This document shows, piece after piece, positions 45,352-53,501 of a stretch of 64,000 bases of DNA (positions are counted from its first letter, which is position 1; every line of letters starts with the position of its first letter). The position numbers were made by a program, and so were the translations under genes. Origin of the DNA: Saccharicrinis sp963677245 (GTDB lineage Bacteria; Bacteroidota; Bacteroidia; Bacteroidales; Marinilabiliaceae). The stretch is taken from assembly GCA_963677245.1 (NCBI GenBank), contig OY781921.1:1674001-1738000 (forward strand). The letters run 5' to 3'. The notes beneath the pieces were generated by a model that searched no databases, was not told the origin of the DNA, and was given only the letters and a program-made list of their open reading frames with translations.

Positions 45352-46908
45352 CTAAAACAACTTAATTGCATTTACTTTTTTAATTACTTTTCTAATCATT
45401 TTAGTTGATTTATTAGATGTGCCCATTTTTTCTAATAATCCTAAATCATATGCCGTAAAGGGATGAAACTTAACAATAGAGAAAAAAGTCAGCGGAAAAT
45501 AAACTAATGTACCTAATACGAGCACCCAAATATTTTGGACATAATATCCGAGCAAAAAGAAAGGCAGATTAATTCCTAAAAATATAAATAGGTAATTTTT
45601 ATATTGCGAAAGCCTGTATTTTATAGTCACCTTTCGTTTTAGGAGAATTAGTATAAAAACATTCTTAGAAAAATCACCTGCCAAGGTTGCCAATGCTACC
45701 CCTACTATTCCATAATATTTCATTGCTAAAATACCGGCAGTTATACTAAAAACAACAATAATCTTACTAATTAACGCAATATCCATCCGCTCCTTTAACT
45801 GCATTACTAATGCAACCGGAAAAAAGAAGGCATAATATATATTTGATAATAAAACCAATACACAAACCAAATACGCACTAATATATTTAGGATCGAAAAC
45901 AAACAGAATTAATGACTTACCAAAAACAATAAAATACAATACAGGTATGATATAGACAGGCATCATACATTTAATCATAAAATTATACACATTATGAAAT
46001 TCATCCTCATCATAATCACTGGTAAATTTCTGAAAGAATAAAGGTCGAACAACAGTCATAAATTCTTTAAATGGCAACAGCTTAAAGATTAAATCGTAGA
46101 CCTTTGTTGCAAATGCATACATTCCAACATTATGCAAATTCGACATGGATGAAATAATAAAGTAATCAGAAGTTTTTCCTACGACTCCTGCTCCAAGTTC
46201 GTTTAATGAAGAAAATAATCCATACTTAAATACCCTCTTTCTATCCACATGTTCTCCTGATACATTTTCAGTTTTTGCCTTTATGGAATGAATGAACTTA
46301 TTTAGAATGACAACTCCCGGAACGATATACAAAAATGATGTAATAGCTTCAATAAGTAGAAGAATATTCACATTAAGTTGTCCTAAAAGTGCAATTAATA
46401 AAATGGAACGAACTAAGGAGCTAAACAACAAAAACATGGTTGTTTGCTTATGCAAAAGAGACGACGTCAAAATAGAAGTCATGGATTGCCTTAATACCAT
46501 CAAAAGAATGTAGGCAAATAACGCATAGCGATAAGAATCAAAATCAGGTATATTCAAAAAACCGGATAGGTCATTACTAAATCCTAATATTAAAACTGTA
46601 ATTATAGATATACTAACAATTATAAGTGATAACCCTATCAGTATTAACTTAGATAGTTTTTTACTTTCATTATTCGAAACTAACTCAGGTATATAGCGAT
46701 TAAATACACTACTTATAGGAGAAAGCGAAAACACATTGTACAATACTATGAACTTAAGTAATAAATTATAAGTTCCATACATATCAATTTCCAGCTTCTT
46801 CAAAACCAGTATGGCAGTTATAAATGCCAGAACCTGAGTTCCTATTTTACCTATATAAATCCAGGCTGTATTTTTAGTAAGTGTACTAACTCGTGAGTCT
46901 TGTGCCAT
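45352..46908 (-). CDS. Wzx-type polysaccharide flippase
   Basis: A 518-residue integral membrane protein of the MATE/MOP superfamily (polysaccharide transporter branch). About 12-14 hydrophobic helices can be counted, beginning NTAWIYIGKIGTQVLAFITAILVLKKLE and ending with IFLGINLPFFLLGYYVQNIWVLVLGTLVYFPLTFF. It should flip the lipid-linked repeat unit across the inner membrane for Wzy-dependent polymerisation; the polymerase and Wzc/Wza partners lie at 57960-63592. It is a single gene between secreted-protein genes on the same strand as the hydrolase. Confidence 0.9.
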   Translation of the reverse strand: MAQDSRVSTLTKNTAWIYIGKIGTQVLAFITAILVLKKLEIDMYGTYNLLLKFIVLYNVFSLSPISSVFNRYIPELVSNNESKKLSKLILIGLSLIIVSISIITVLILGFSNDLSGFLNIPDFDSYRYALFAYILLMVLRQSMTSILTSSLLHKQTTMFLLFSSLVRSILLIALLGQLNVNILLLIEAITSFLYIVPGVVILNKFIHSIKAKTENVSGEHVDRKRVFKYGLFSSLNELGAGVVGKTSDYFIISSMSNLHNVGMYAFATKVYDLIFKLLPFKEFMTVVRPLFFQKFTSDYDEDEFHNVYNFMIKCMMPVYIIPVLYFIVFGKSLILFVFDPKYISAYLVCVLVLLSNIYYAFFFPVALVMQLKERMDIALISKIIVVFSITAGILAMKYYGIVGVALATLAGDFSKNVFILILLKRKVTIKYRLSQYKNYLFIFLGINLPFFLLGYYVQNIWVLVLGTLVYFPLTFFSIVKFHPFTAYDLGLLEKMGTSNKSTKMIRKVIKKVNAIKLF

Positions 46909-47233
46909 TGTATAATGTGAAAATTCTGACTAAAAGTAGAGTATATTCAAAGAATAACCAATATGTGGTATTCTATCATGTTACATACTACTCTATTTTT
47001 TTGACGGGTTGATCAATAATTCGGATCACCGTTAAAATACCTTTATCAAATTGAATAAATAACTCATCTAAACCTTTATAATTAATAGGATTAAAATAAT
47101 TAGATTTAAAACATAAGACTTTTCATTATTGTTATCTTTTTATCAAAAGAATAGATCTAATAAAAAATAGTTTTATACGTTTAAGATTAAGCTATATTGC
47201 AATAATTGAATACTTAACTAAATTCAATAAAAC
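46909..47233. other. AT-rich divergent spacer
   Basis: A 325-bp region between the flippase gene (minus) and the SGNH-like lipoprotein gene (plus). I see no gene, no strong hairpin and no full TAnnTTTG element; TATATTGC near 47192-47199 is the nearest for the plus-strand gene. Confidence 0.4.
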
Positions 47234-48088
47234 ATGAAGTCAACTACGCATTTATTTTTATTTCTCATTGTTATTTTTTTAACTTCTTGTAGTACTAATG
47301 ATAGCAAAACTAACTCTATGAAGCCAGTAAAAGTAATTTTTCTCCACCACAGCACTGGGCAAAGAATTTGGCAAGGCGATATTTCTTCTCTAACTGCAAA
47401 ATTTAAAAAGAAAGTGCTTAAAAAATCAGCCCTTGATATTTGGATGGATGACTATAATAAGTCTAACAGCACTAACTATCAGATAAAGGAACAAGCCTTT
47501 CCTAAACGAGAACCATATGGATGGAACAACTATCCTTATGACTATTACAACATATGGATTAAAAACGCAGGTGATAAACCTTTCATGGAAGAACCAACTT
47601 TAGAGATGCTCACTAAGGATTATAACGTAATTGTTTGGAAGCATTGCTACCCTGTGAGTGATATAAAAGAGGATATTGGAATTCCGGATATTGACTCTGA
47701 AGAGAAACGAATTGAAAATTACAAACTTCAGTACAATGCGCTAAAAGAAAAAATGCATCAATTTCCTGATACTAAATTTGTGGTATGGACAGGAGCCGCA
47801 TTACTCCAAACCAGAACATCGGAAGACAATGCAAAAAGAGCTAAAGAGTTTTTTAACTGGGTAACCAGCGAATGGAATGAAGAAGGAGACAATATCTATA
47901 TTTGGGATTTTAGAGAATTAGAAACCGAAGGTGATATTTATTTAAAGCCTGCTTATGCTTCCGGAGAAAAGGATAATCATCCTAATAATAACTTTTCAGG
48001 AAAGGTGCTACCTCTTTTCACTAATCGGTTAGTTGATATTATTGAAAACGACGGATCAAAAACCAACATTAAAGGAGAAAAATTATAG
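47234..48088 (+). CDS. SGNH-like lipoprotein, putative O-acyl esterase
   Basis: A 284-residue lipoprotein (signal ending FLTSC, Cys19). After PVKVIFLHHSTG a Ser40 stands where SGNH/GDSL hydrolases have the nucleophile. FVVWTGAALLQTRTSEDNAKRAKEFFNWV near 185 fits the block III region, and KDNHPNNNFSGKVLP near 260 provides an Asp-x-His-Pro like the family's catalytic DxxH. These hints suggest an esterase or acyltransferase that edits acyl groups on polysaccharides. The family is seldom characterised, and the call rests on motif order. It is a single-gene unit with its own terminator inside the exopolysaccharide locus. Confidence 0.65.
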   Translation: MKSTTHLFLFLIVIFLTSCSTNDSKTNSMKPVKVIFLHHSTGQRIWQGDISSLTAKFKKKVLKKSALDIWMDDYNKSNSTNYQIKEQAFPKREPYGWNNYPYDYYNIWIKNAGDKPFMEEPTLEMLTKDYNVIVWKHCYPVSDIKEDIGIPDIDSEEKRIENYKLQYNALKEKMHQFPDTKFVVWTGAALLQTRTSEDNAKRAKEFFNWVTSEWNEEGDNIYIWDFRELETEGDIYLKPAYASGEKDNHPNNNFSGKVLPLFTNRLVDIIENDGSKTNIKGEKL

Positions 48089-48112
48089 TCCAAGAATTTT
48101 ATCGAACAACAT

Positions 48113-48142
48113 AAAAGTCCTCTGTATTGGAGGACTTTTTTA
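48113..48142 (+). terminator. Intrinsic terminator after SGNH-like gene
   Basis: AAAAGTCCTC pairs perfectly with GAGGACTTTT (seven-base loop) and is followed by a T-run, 25 bases after the stop. Confidence 0.9.
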
Positions 48143-48561
48143 TTGCCTGTTATTTTAACCCGTAATATGCATTAAAAAGTCTATTACGCATTAGAATTGC
48201 TTCAAAACAAGTCACTTCGTTACTTTACTTCAATTCACCAGAACGATGCTATGCCTCGTTTCATTAAAGCCTTGTTTTATTGCTATTTTAATACTCATCA
48301 CGAAGTTCTATCACACAATCCGGGTTTAACCTAATCGACCAGCTAGAATATATCTAACGATATTTTGTTTCTACATACTGCACATTTCCATATCTGCTCC
48401 ATTTTCAAATCCTCATACACCCTTATGCATCCTATTTATATCGCCCTTCTAATCATCATCATTATTATCAATAAAATGCACACAACACCTGTATACTTAA
48501 CACACGTGTTTCTGAAAGATTTATATATGATTTTTTACAATAATTATCGAGCTATAAAATA
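48143..48561. other. Spacer with nested inverted repeat
   Basis: A 419-bp gene-free region between two convergent genes. AAAACAAG (48204-48211) pairs with CTTGTTTT (48271-48278), and inside it AACGA pairs with TCGTT around TGCTATGCC. No T-run follows. An open frame at 48365-48709 runs through the next terminator and into the opposite gene and is not credible. The rest shows nothing I can name. Confidence 0.45.
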
Positions 48562-48594
48562 CAAAAAGAGGTTGCTCATCACTGAACAACCTCT
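48562..48594 (-). terminator. Intrinsic terminator after the 1532-residue gene
   Basis: On the minus strand AGAGGTTG pairs with CAACCTCT around a 12-base loop, followed by TTTTTG, 27 bases after the stop codon. Confidence 0.8.
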
Positions 48595-48620
48595 TGATAT
48601 TTTAAAGCAATCGAGTTTAA

Positions 48621-51600
48621 TTACTCAACATAGCACTTTTCTTTTACAGTTATTGAAGATGAGAATACTTCTACGATATATACGCCATTTTGCCCCATTG
48701 GCACTATAGTTTTAACATCTGTCAATTCTCCTGTTTTGATTACTCTACCAGCTAAGTCATAAATCTTATATAAACCACCTTCAACATCATTTACAACAAT
48801 CTCAACTTGATTATTATAAGCTTTTATGCTTACCCCTTCTTCTAATTCATTAAGCTTAGTTGGGTTAGTGGCAATTGGCTTAATGTTTATCTCAAATCGT
48901 TCTGAGGATTCAACTGCTGCTGAATAAAACTCATAATAAGAACCGATTGTCATAGGCATGCTAGTCGTAGCTGAATTATCAATTAAAGTAACTTCAACAT
49001 TTTCGTCAAATACACTTTCATCTAATCTAATTCTATAATTACCTTGTGCTTGCACTTTATAACCTAAACTTACATTAACCTCTTCGGTAAATTCAGGGAA
49101 TGAACTAATGGTTAAATTATTATTATTCACCACAGAGAATAATTCAATTGCATCAACGTTAGATCCAAACCTTTTTTCAGAATCATAACTATCAATTCCA
49201 CTTGTTGCACCTTGTACAAATGCAATAACTGTCTCATCAACATTGGTTCCATTTACTCCTGAAAGTTTTACATATGGGAATGCTGATGTAGCTGTTGCAC
49301 TCTTCAAATTAGAACTCTGTGACAATATAGACTGAGGTTCAGTAGCTACAGAATTGAAATATGACTTGTCGTTATGAGCCAAACAAGAATTATCTAAAGT
49401 AATATCACCTTCTGCAATTGCTTTTACCCAAATAGATTGCATTGATGGAATTAAAGATGCATCTCCCGATAAATTAACACCCATTCCCAAGCTTCCGTTA
49501 TATGTACCATACTGGTCTGTTGATAACCAAACCCAGAAATTATTTTCAATATCTTCCTTATTAACATCAGGAATAAGATCCCAATCAATCGCTGCTGTAT
49601 ATGAATTACCTAATAAGTTCCAACCTAAATTTTCAAGATTGTTCTCTATTGCTACACTCTCTTCTCCATTATTGGGCTCTCCTGTAAATGTAATAGTCCC
49701 ATTACCTTGTAATATTAATCCTTCAAATGGATATAAAGAATCACCAAAATTTACATCATAATATGATCCATTTGCTTTCTGTACGCTTACAAATTCATCT
49801 ATACTTCCTTCAATTGCGTATTCGCCAGTTTCCTTCACAGGACTTGCTAAATAATACCATTGATTACTTGAAGGAACTAATTGTTGAATTCTAACATTTT
49901 CTGAATTAACACTTAAAATACCATTATTAATTAATGAACCATTTCCATTTTCAGATGATTCAATTAATAAATCATTAACCAATGTTACTGTTACTCCTGT
50001 ATTAATAGTTAACCCAGCCTCTGCTTCGATAATTATAAAATCTAGTTCAACATCACTATCTATTGTAGCAACTTCTGTTCCTTCTGGAATAATTGCTCCT
50101 AATCCTTCTTCAAATGCAGCAACCCAGTTAGCATCATCAGAGAAAGTTGATAGGTCACCTAAACCTGTCCATACATTAACCGGACCTGCCTGAAAACTTA
50201 ACTCAGCTGCAGCAGATTGAATCTGTCCAATTGAATCAGCCACTTCACTAAATACTAAAGAGTAGTTAGCTGATGGAGTAAGTCTGCCTAGAGGTCGAAC
50301 AGTTACAACTCTATATGAACTATCAATTGCAGCTTCAAAATCTACAGCTTCAGATGAATCTGAATTTGTAAAACTTATCAAACTTGCCAAGTCTGAGCTA
50401 TATACCTTCCTTCCACTTGTCCAGATTGTCTCATCAAAAACAATAGTCAATGCAGCCGATATACTAAAATCAGTATCTCCATTCTGAGGATTGATAAATT
50501 GAGTAATAGGTGCTGACTCATCAGCTGTTACAAAAGTGGTTGTATCACTATAGGATGCACTTCCCTCCTCATCTAATACCGAAGCTATTGATAATTCATA
50601 AACTTGCTTATCACTTAATGCTACCGATGGAGTAACTGTAATTACATAATTAACTGCATCATAAGTAGCCGAGAATGCTAATTCTTCAACCGGAGGTTTA
50701 GGTGCGTCATAAGGAGAACTAACACCTGAGTTGATGGCTTTAAAACTCAACAAACTTTCTACAGTAAGATCACTTACTTCCTCTGTTGGGTTATCTATTA
50801 AATAAATAGCTTTATTAAACGCTATGCTTAAACTTTGCGAAGTAGATACATCTACACTTCCATCTTCAGGAGTAAAAGAAGCTACCGGAACAGATTCACT
50901 TAACGTTGGAGTTGTAAATGAAATTACTGTTGGTGAAACTGTTTCTATAAAGTTGCCACTTGAATCTGCTGCAACTACATATACATCATAATTAGTTTCG
51001 TATTCTAGTCCTTCCAAAACAATACCGGCAGCAACATTTGCATTTACTTCAATCGTATCTGAACTTATAGGACTAGCGCCATATGCGCTAACGCCTTCTA
51101 CTACATTTGTTAAAGACGGTGTTGCAGTTATTGTATCAGTTAATAATACATAATAAACACTTCCTCCCTCGTTTAATCCAACATTTAACTGAGCTTCTCT
51201 TCCTAAAATATCTGAGATCGATGGATAAGACACCATATACGAAGGAGCTTCCGTATCAAATGTAGTGAATGATAAAGTAATTACATCTGTAGTTAATCCT
51301 CCATAGTTTTCTACTACTGCACTTACAAAATATTCTGTTTCAGAATCTAATGCTGAAACATTAATATTTTGAACAGTAATAACACCTTCTTCAATAGTGC
51401 TTGATACTGACCAGATTGCACTCTCATCTGATCCATTCATAACCTGAGCTGCAGTAAGCGACGCATCTGTAGTTAGAACAGCATAGTATAAACCTCGAAT
51501 TGAATCTCCTGTAAATTCAGGTGATAAATTTAATTCAATATCTGATATTGTTTGATTGGCTAGGCTAGGATAGCCATCATTCCAAACCGGAGAAGTATAT

Positions 51601-53219
51601 ACTGTAGTAAATTCAAACTCTGTTGTCCCTGTTAATCCATCAAATGCAACACCGTCTAAATCTGCAATTGGTTCATTTACAAACTGCACATAATAAGTTG
51701 TTCCATAGTCAAGGGATAAGTTACTAATTCTTAAAGTATCTGATATGATAGATAAATCAGATGTTGTTGTTAATCCTGTTATATCGAACGAAGATACCAC
51801 AGAATCATCTATCTTACTAGCAACAACAATCTGTGCTCCTGCATCCGTAAAGGCAATATCCGTATCAAAAACAATATCAATTATTGGATTAATCACAACA
51901 GATGTAGCAGAGTGAGCAGGTGATGTTTCATCTATTGAAGGAACAGGGCTTCCTGCATCTGCTGAAGCAAAAATATATGCCGAACCTTCATTTGTTTCTA
52001 AATCAACAGATAAATCTGTTTTGTCAGCATCCCATCTTGGTGCACCGGTTAATGCAAAGTCTCCGGAAATACTCACAAACCAACCATTCTGATCATTATA
52101 AGAAGCATCTTCAGCAATTAATTCACTAAACTGCGACCAAGTTCCTGTTGCAGCATCCCTTGTAAATATATATGCACTTCCGGTATCTCCATATCCTTTA
52201 TCTGAATGCCAGGCTCCAACAATAGCTTGTCCGCCATCAATACCTACAGAAAATCCGAAATTATCTCCTGACTGTCCATTTGAAGCAGTAATTTTTTGCT
52301 CCCGCACATAAGCTCCAGCTTCGCTTCTATAAATATATGCTGATCCATTATCATCATCATCATTCATTGCTCCTACAATAGCATATCCTTCAGACAAGTC
52401 AACTGAATATCCAAAATTGTCACCATCTACAATGTCTGACGGAGTTAACTTTTGCGTTTGGCTCCAAGTACCTCCATCTTGCTGAAATATATAGGCAGCA
52501 CCTTGATAACCGTCAGCGTTATTGTTTCTATCTTCGTAAGCACCAATTAAGGCTGTATTACCTAAAATACTCACACACCACCCAAATTTTTCTTCAGTTA
52601 AAGGTTCATCTGGATGAAGAATTACTTCATTTCCCCAACTTGTTCCATCAAACTCGTAAATATAAGCTGCTCCTGCATTTAAAACTTCAACACCGTCTAC
52701 ATCGTAGTCCGCACCATAACATCCTACAATCGCATAATTACCATCTATTCCAACGGTAACTCCATAGCGATCCATTCTTCGTCTGTCACTTGCTAGTAAT
52801 TTTGCTTGCTGAGACCAGGTCCCATCTCCATTATTTACAAAAATATAAGCCGAACCATTATAACTATCAGGATCATCACTATATGTACAACCTACAATAG
52901 CATGTGTATCATTAATAAAAACAGAGCGACCGAAATGGTCTTTAGCATCAGGATCTTGAGATATTAGTTTAAACTGAAAATTCCAGACACCGTCTTCATA
53001 ATGATAAACAAATGCAGCACCTCCTTCGGTAAGAGTTCCTTCGTGATTATCCAATAGCGCACTTACAATTGCATAATCACCATTAATACAAACACCTCTA
53101 CCATATTCACTATTTGACATTATAGTTGAGGCTTCTATTCGCTGATATTGAGCAACAGGTTGTGCGAAAGCACTTGTTACGACCAACATCAAAAACAAAG
53201 TAAAGTATAAACTTCTCAT
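48621..53219 (-). CDS. Giant secreted FG-GAP propeller / Ig-like protein with T9SS sorting domain
   Basis: A 1532-residue surface or secreted protein. A signal peptide (1-19, ends AFAQP) precedes seven FG-GAP-type repeats at about 35-420 (each like FGFSVGIDGGQAIVGAWHSD), enough for one seven-bladed propeller of the integrin type. Three SbsA/Big_5-type Ig domains follow (ETSPAHSATSVVINPIIDIVFD, ASFTPEDGSVDVSTSQSLSIAF, FINPQNGDTDFSISAALTIVFD), with further FN3-like strands between. At about 1080-1450 is a region common in T9SS cargo (WTGLGDLSTFSDDANW and later WYYLASPV), and the last 75 residues are a T9SS sorting domain. It has no visible enzyme motif, so an adhesin or matrix protein is likely. 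Calcium-type Asp-rich loops are present in the repeats. Confidence 0.82.
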   Translation of the reverse strand: MRSLYFTLFLMLVVTSAFAQPVAQYQRIEASTIMSNSEYGRGVCINGDYAIVSALLDNHEGTLTEGGAAFVYHYEDGVWNFQFKLISQDPDAKDHFGRSVFINDTHAIVGCTYSDDPDSYNGSAYIFVNNGDGTWSQQAKLLASDRRRMDRYGVTVGIDGNYAIVGCYGADYDVDGVEVLNAGAAYIYEFDGTSWGNEVILHPDEPLTEEKFGWCVSILGNTALIGAYEDRNNNADGYQGAAYIFQQDGGTWSQTQKLTPSDIVDGDNFGYSVDLSEGYAIVGAMNDDDDNGSAYIYRSEAGAYVREQKITASNGQSGDNFGFSVGIDGGQAIVGAWHSDKGYGDTGSAYIFTRDAATGTWSQFSELIAEDASYNDQNGWFVSISGDFALTGAPRWDADKTDLSVDLETNEGSAYIFASADAGSPVPSIDETSPAHSATSVVINPIIDIVFDTDIAFTDAGAQIVVASKIDDSVVSSFDITGLTTTSDLSIISDTLRISNLSLDYGTTYYVQFVNEPIADLDGVAFDGLTGTTEFEFTTVYTSPVWNDGYPSLANQTISDIELNLSPEFTGDSIRGLYYAVLTTDASLTAAQVMNGSDESAIWSVSSTIEEGVITVQNINVSALDSETEYFVSAVVENYGGLTTDVITLSFTTFDTEAPSYMVSYPSISDILGREAQLNVGLNEGGSVYYVLLTDTITATPSLTNVVEGVSAYGASPISSDTIEVNANVAAGIVLEGLEYETNYDVYVVAADSSGNFIETVSPTVISFTTPTLSESVPVASFTPEDGSVDVSTSQSLSIAFNKAIYLIDNPTEEVSDLTVESLLSFKAINSGVSSPYDAPKPPVEELAFSATYDAVNYVITVTPSVALSDKQVYELSIASVLDEEGSASYSDTTTFVTADESAPITQFINPQNGDTDFSISAALTIVFDETIWTSGRKVYSSDLASLISFTNSDSSEAVDFEAAIDSSYRVVTVRPLGRLTPSANYSLVFSEVADSIGQIQSAAAELSFQAGPVNVWTGLGDLSTFSDDANWVAAFEEGLGAIIPEGTEVATIDSDVELDFIIIEAEAGLTINTGVTVTLVNDLLIESSENGNGSLINNGILSVNSENVRIQQLVPSSNQWYYLASPVKETGEYAIEGSIDEFVSVQKANGSYYDVNFGDSLYPFEGLILQGNGTITFTGEPNNGEESVAIENNLENLGWNLLGNSYTAAIDWDLIPDVNKEDIENNFWVWLSTDQYGTYNGSLGMGVNLSGDASLIPSMQSIWVKAIAEGDITLDNSCLAHNDKSYFNSVATEPQSILSQSSNLKSATATSAFPYVKLSGVNGTNVDETVIAFVQGATSGIDSYDSEKRFGSNVDAIELFSVVNNNNLTISSFPEFTEEVNVSLGYKVQAQGNYRIRLDESVFDENVEVTLIDNSATTSMPMTIGSYYEFYSAAVESSERFEINIKPIATNPTKLNELEEGVSIKAYNNQVEIVVNDVEGGLYKIYDLAGRVIKTGELTDVKTIVPMGQNGVYIVEVFSSSITVKEKCYVE

Positions 53220-53440
53220 CTATTTTAAAATTATTAGTTTGTTTGTTCAAAAAATCAATAACGAGTATAAAAGTATTGCATTTATATATGGCTATACTTG
53301 TTATTTATACTAATAGGATAATAATATTGATTAAACTCCAATTAATAGATGCGAGTATGCAAACCCCACTTTTTGTGTTCAGATTCTTTAAAACATAGTA
53401 TTAACTAAACTTTTATAAGATTTTAAAGGGACTTTATTCA

Positions 53441-53476
53441 AAAAAAACGGCCACCATTTTAAATGGTAGCCGTTTT
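53441..53476 (-). terminator. Intrinsic terminator after the second BNR-4 gene
   Basis: On the minus strand AAAACGGCTACCATTT pairs with AAATGGTGGCCGTTTT (one G-U pair) and is followed by a T-run. It begins about 26 bases after the stop codon. Confidence 0.9.
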
Positions 53477-53501
53477 GCTTATAAGTATCGCTATATATCA
53501 T

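Noticed and set aside
48365..48709. 114-residue plus-strand open frame
   Set aside because: It runs through the terminator and the 3' end of the 1532-residue gene on the other strand, has low-complexity Ile runs and no family resemblance.
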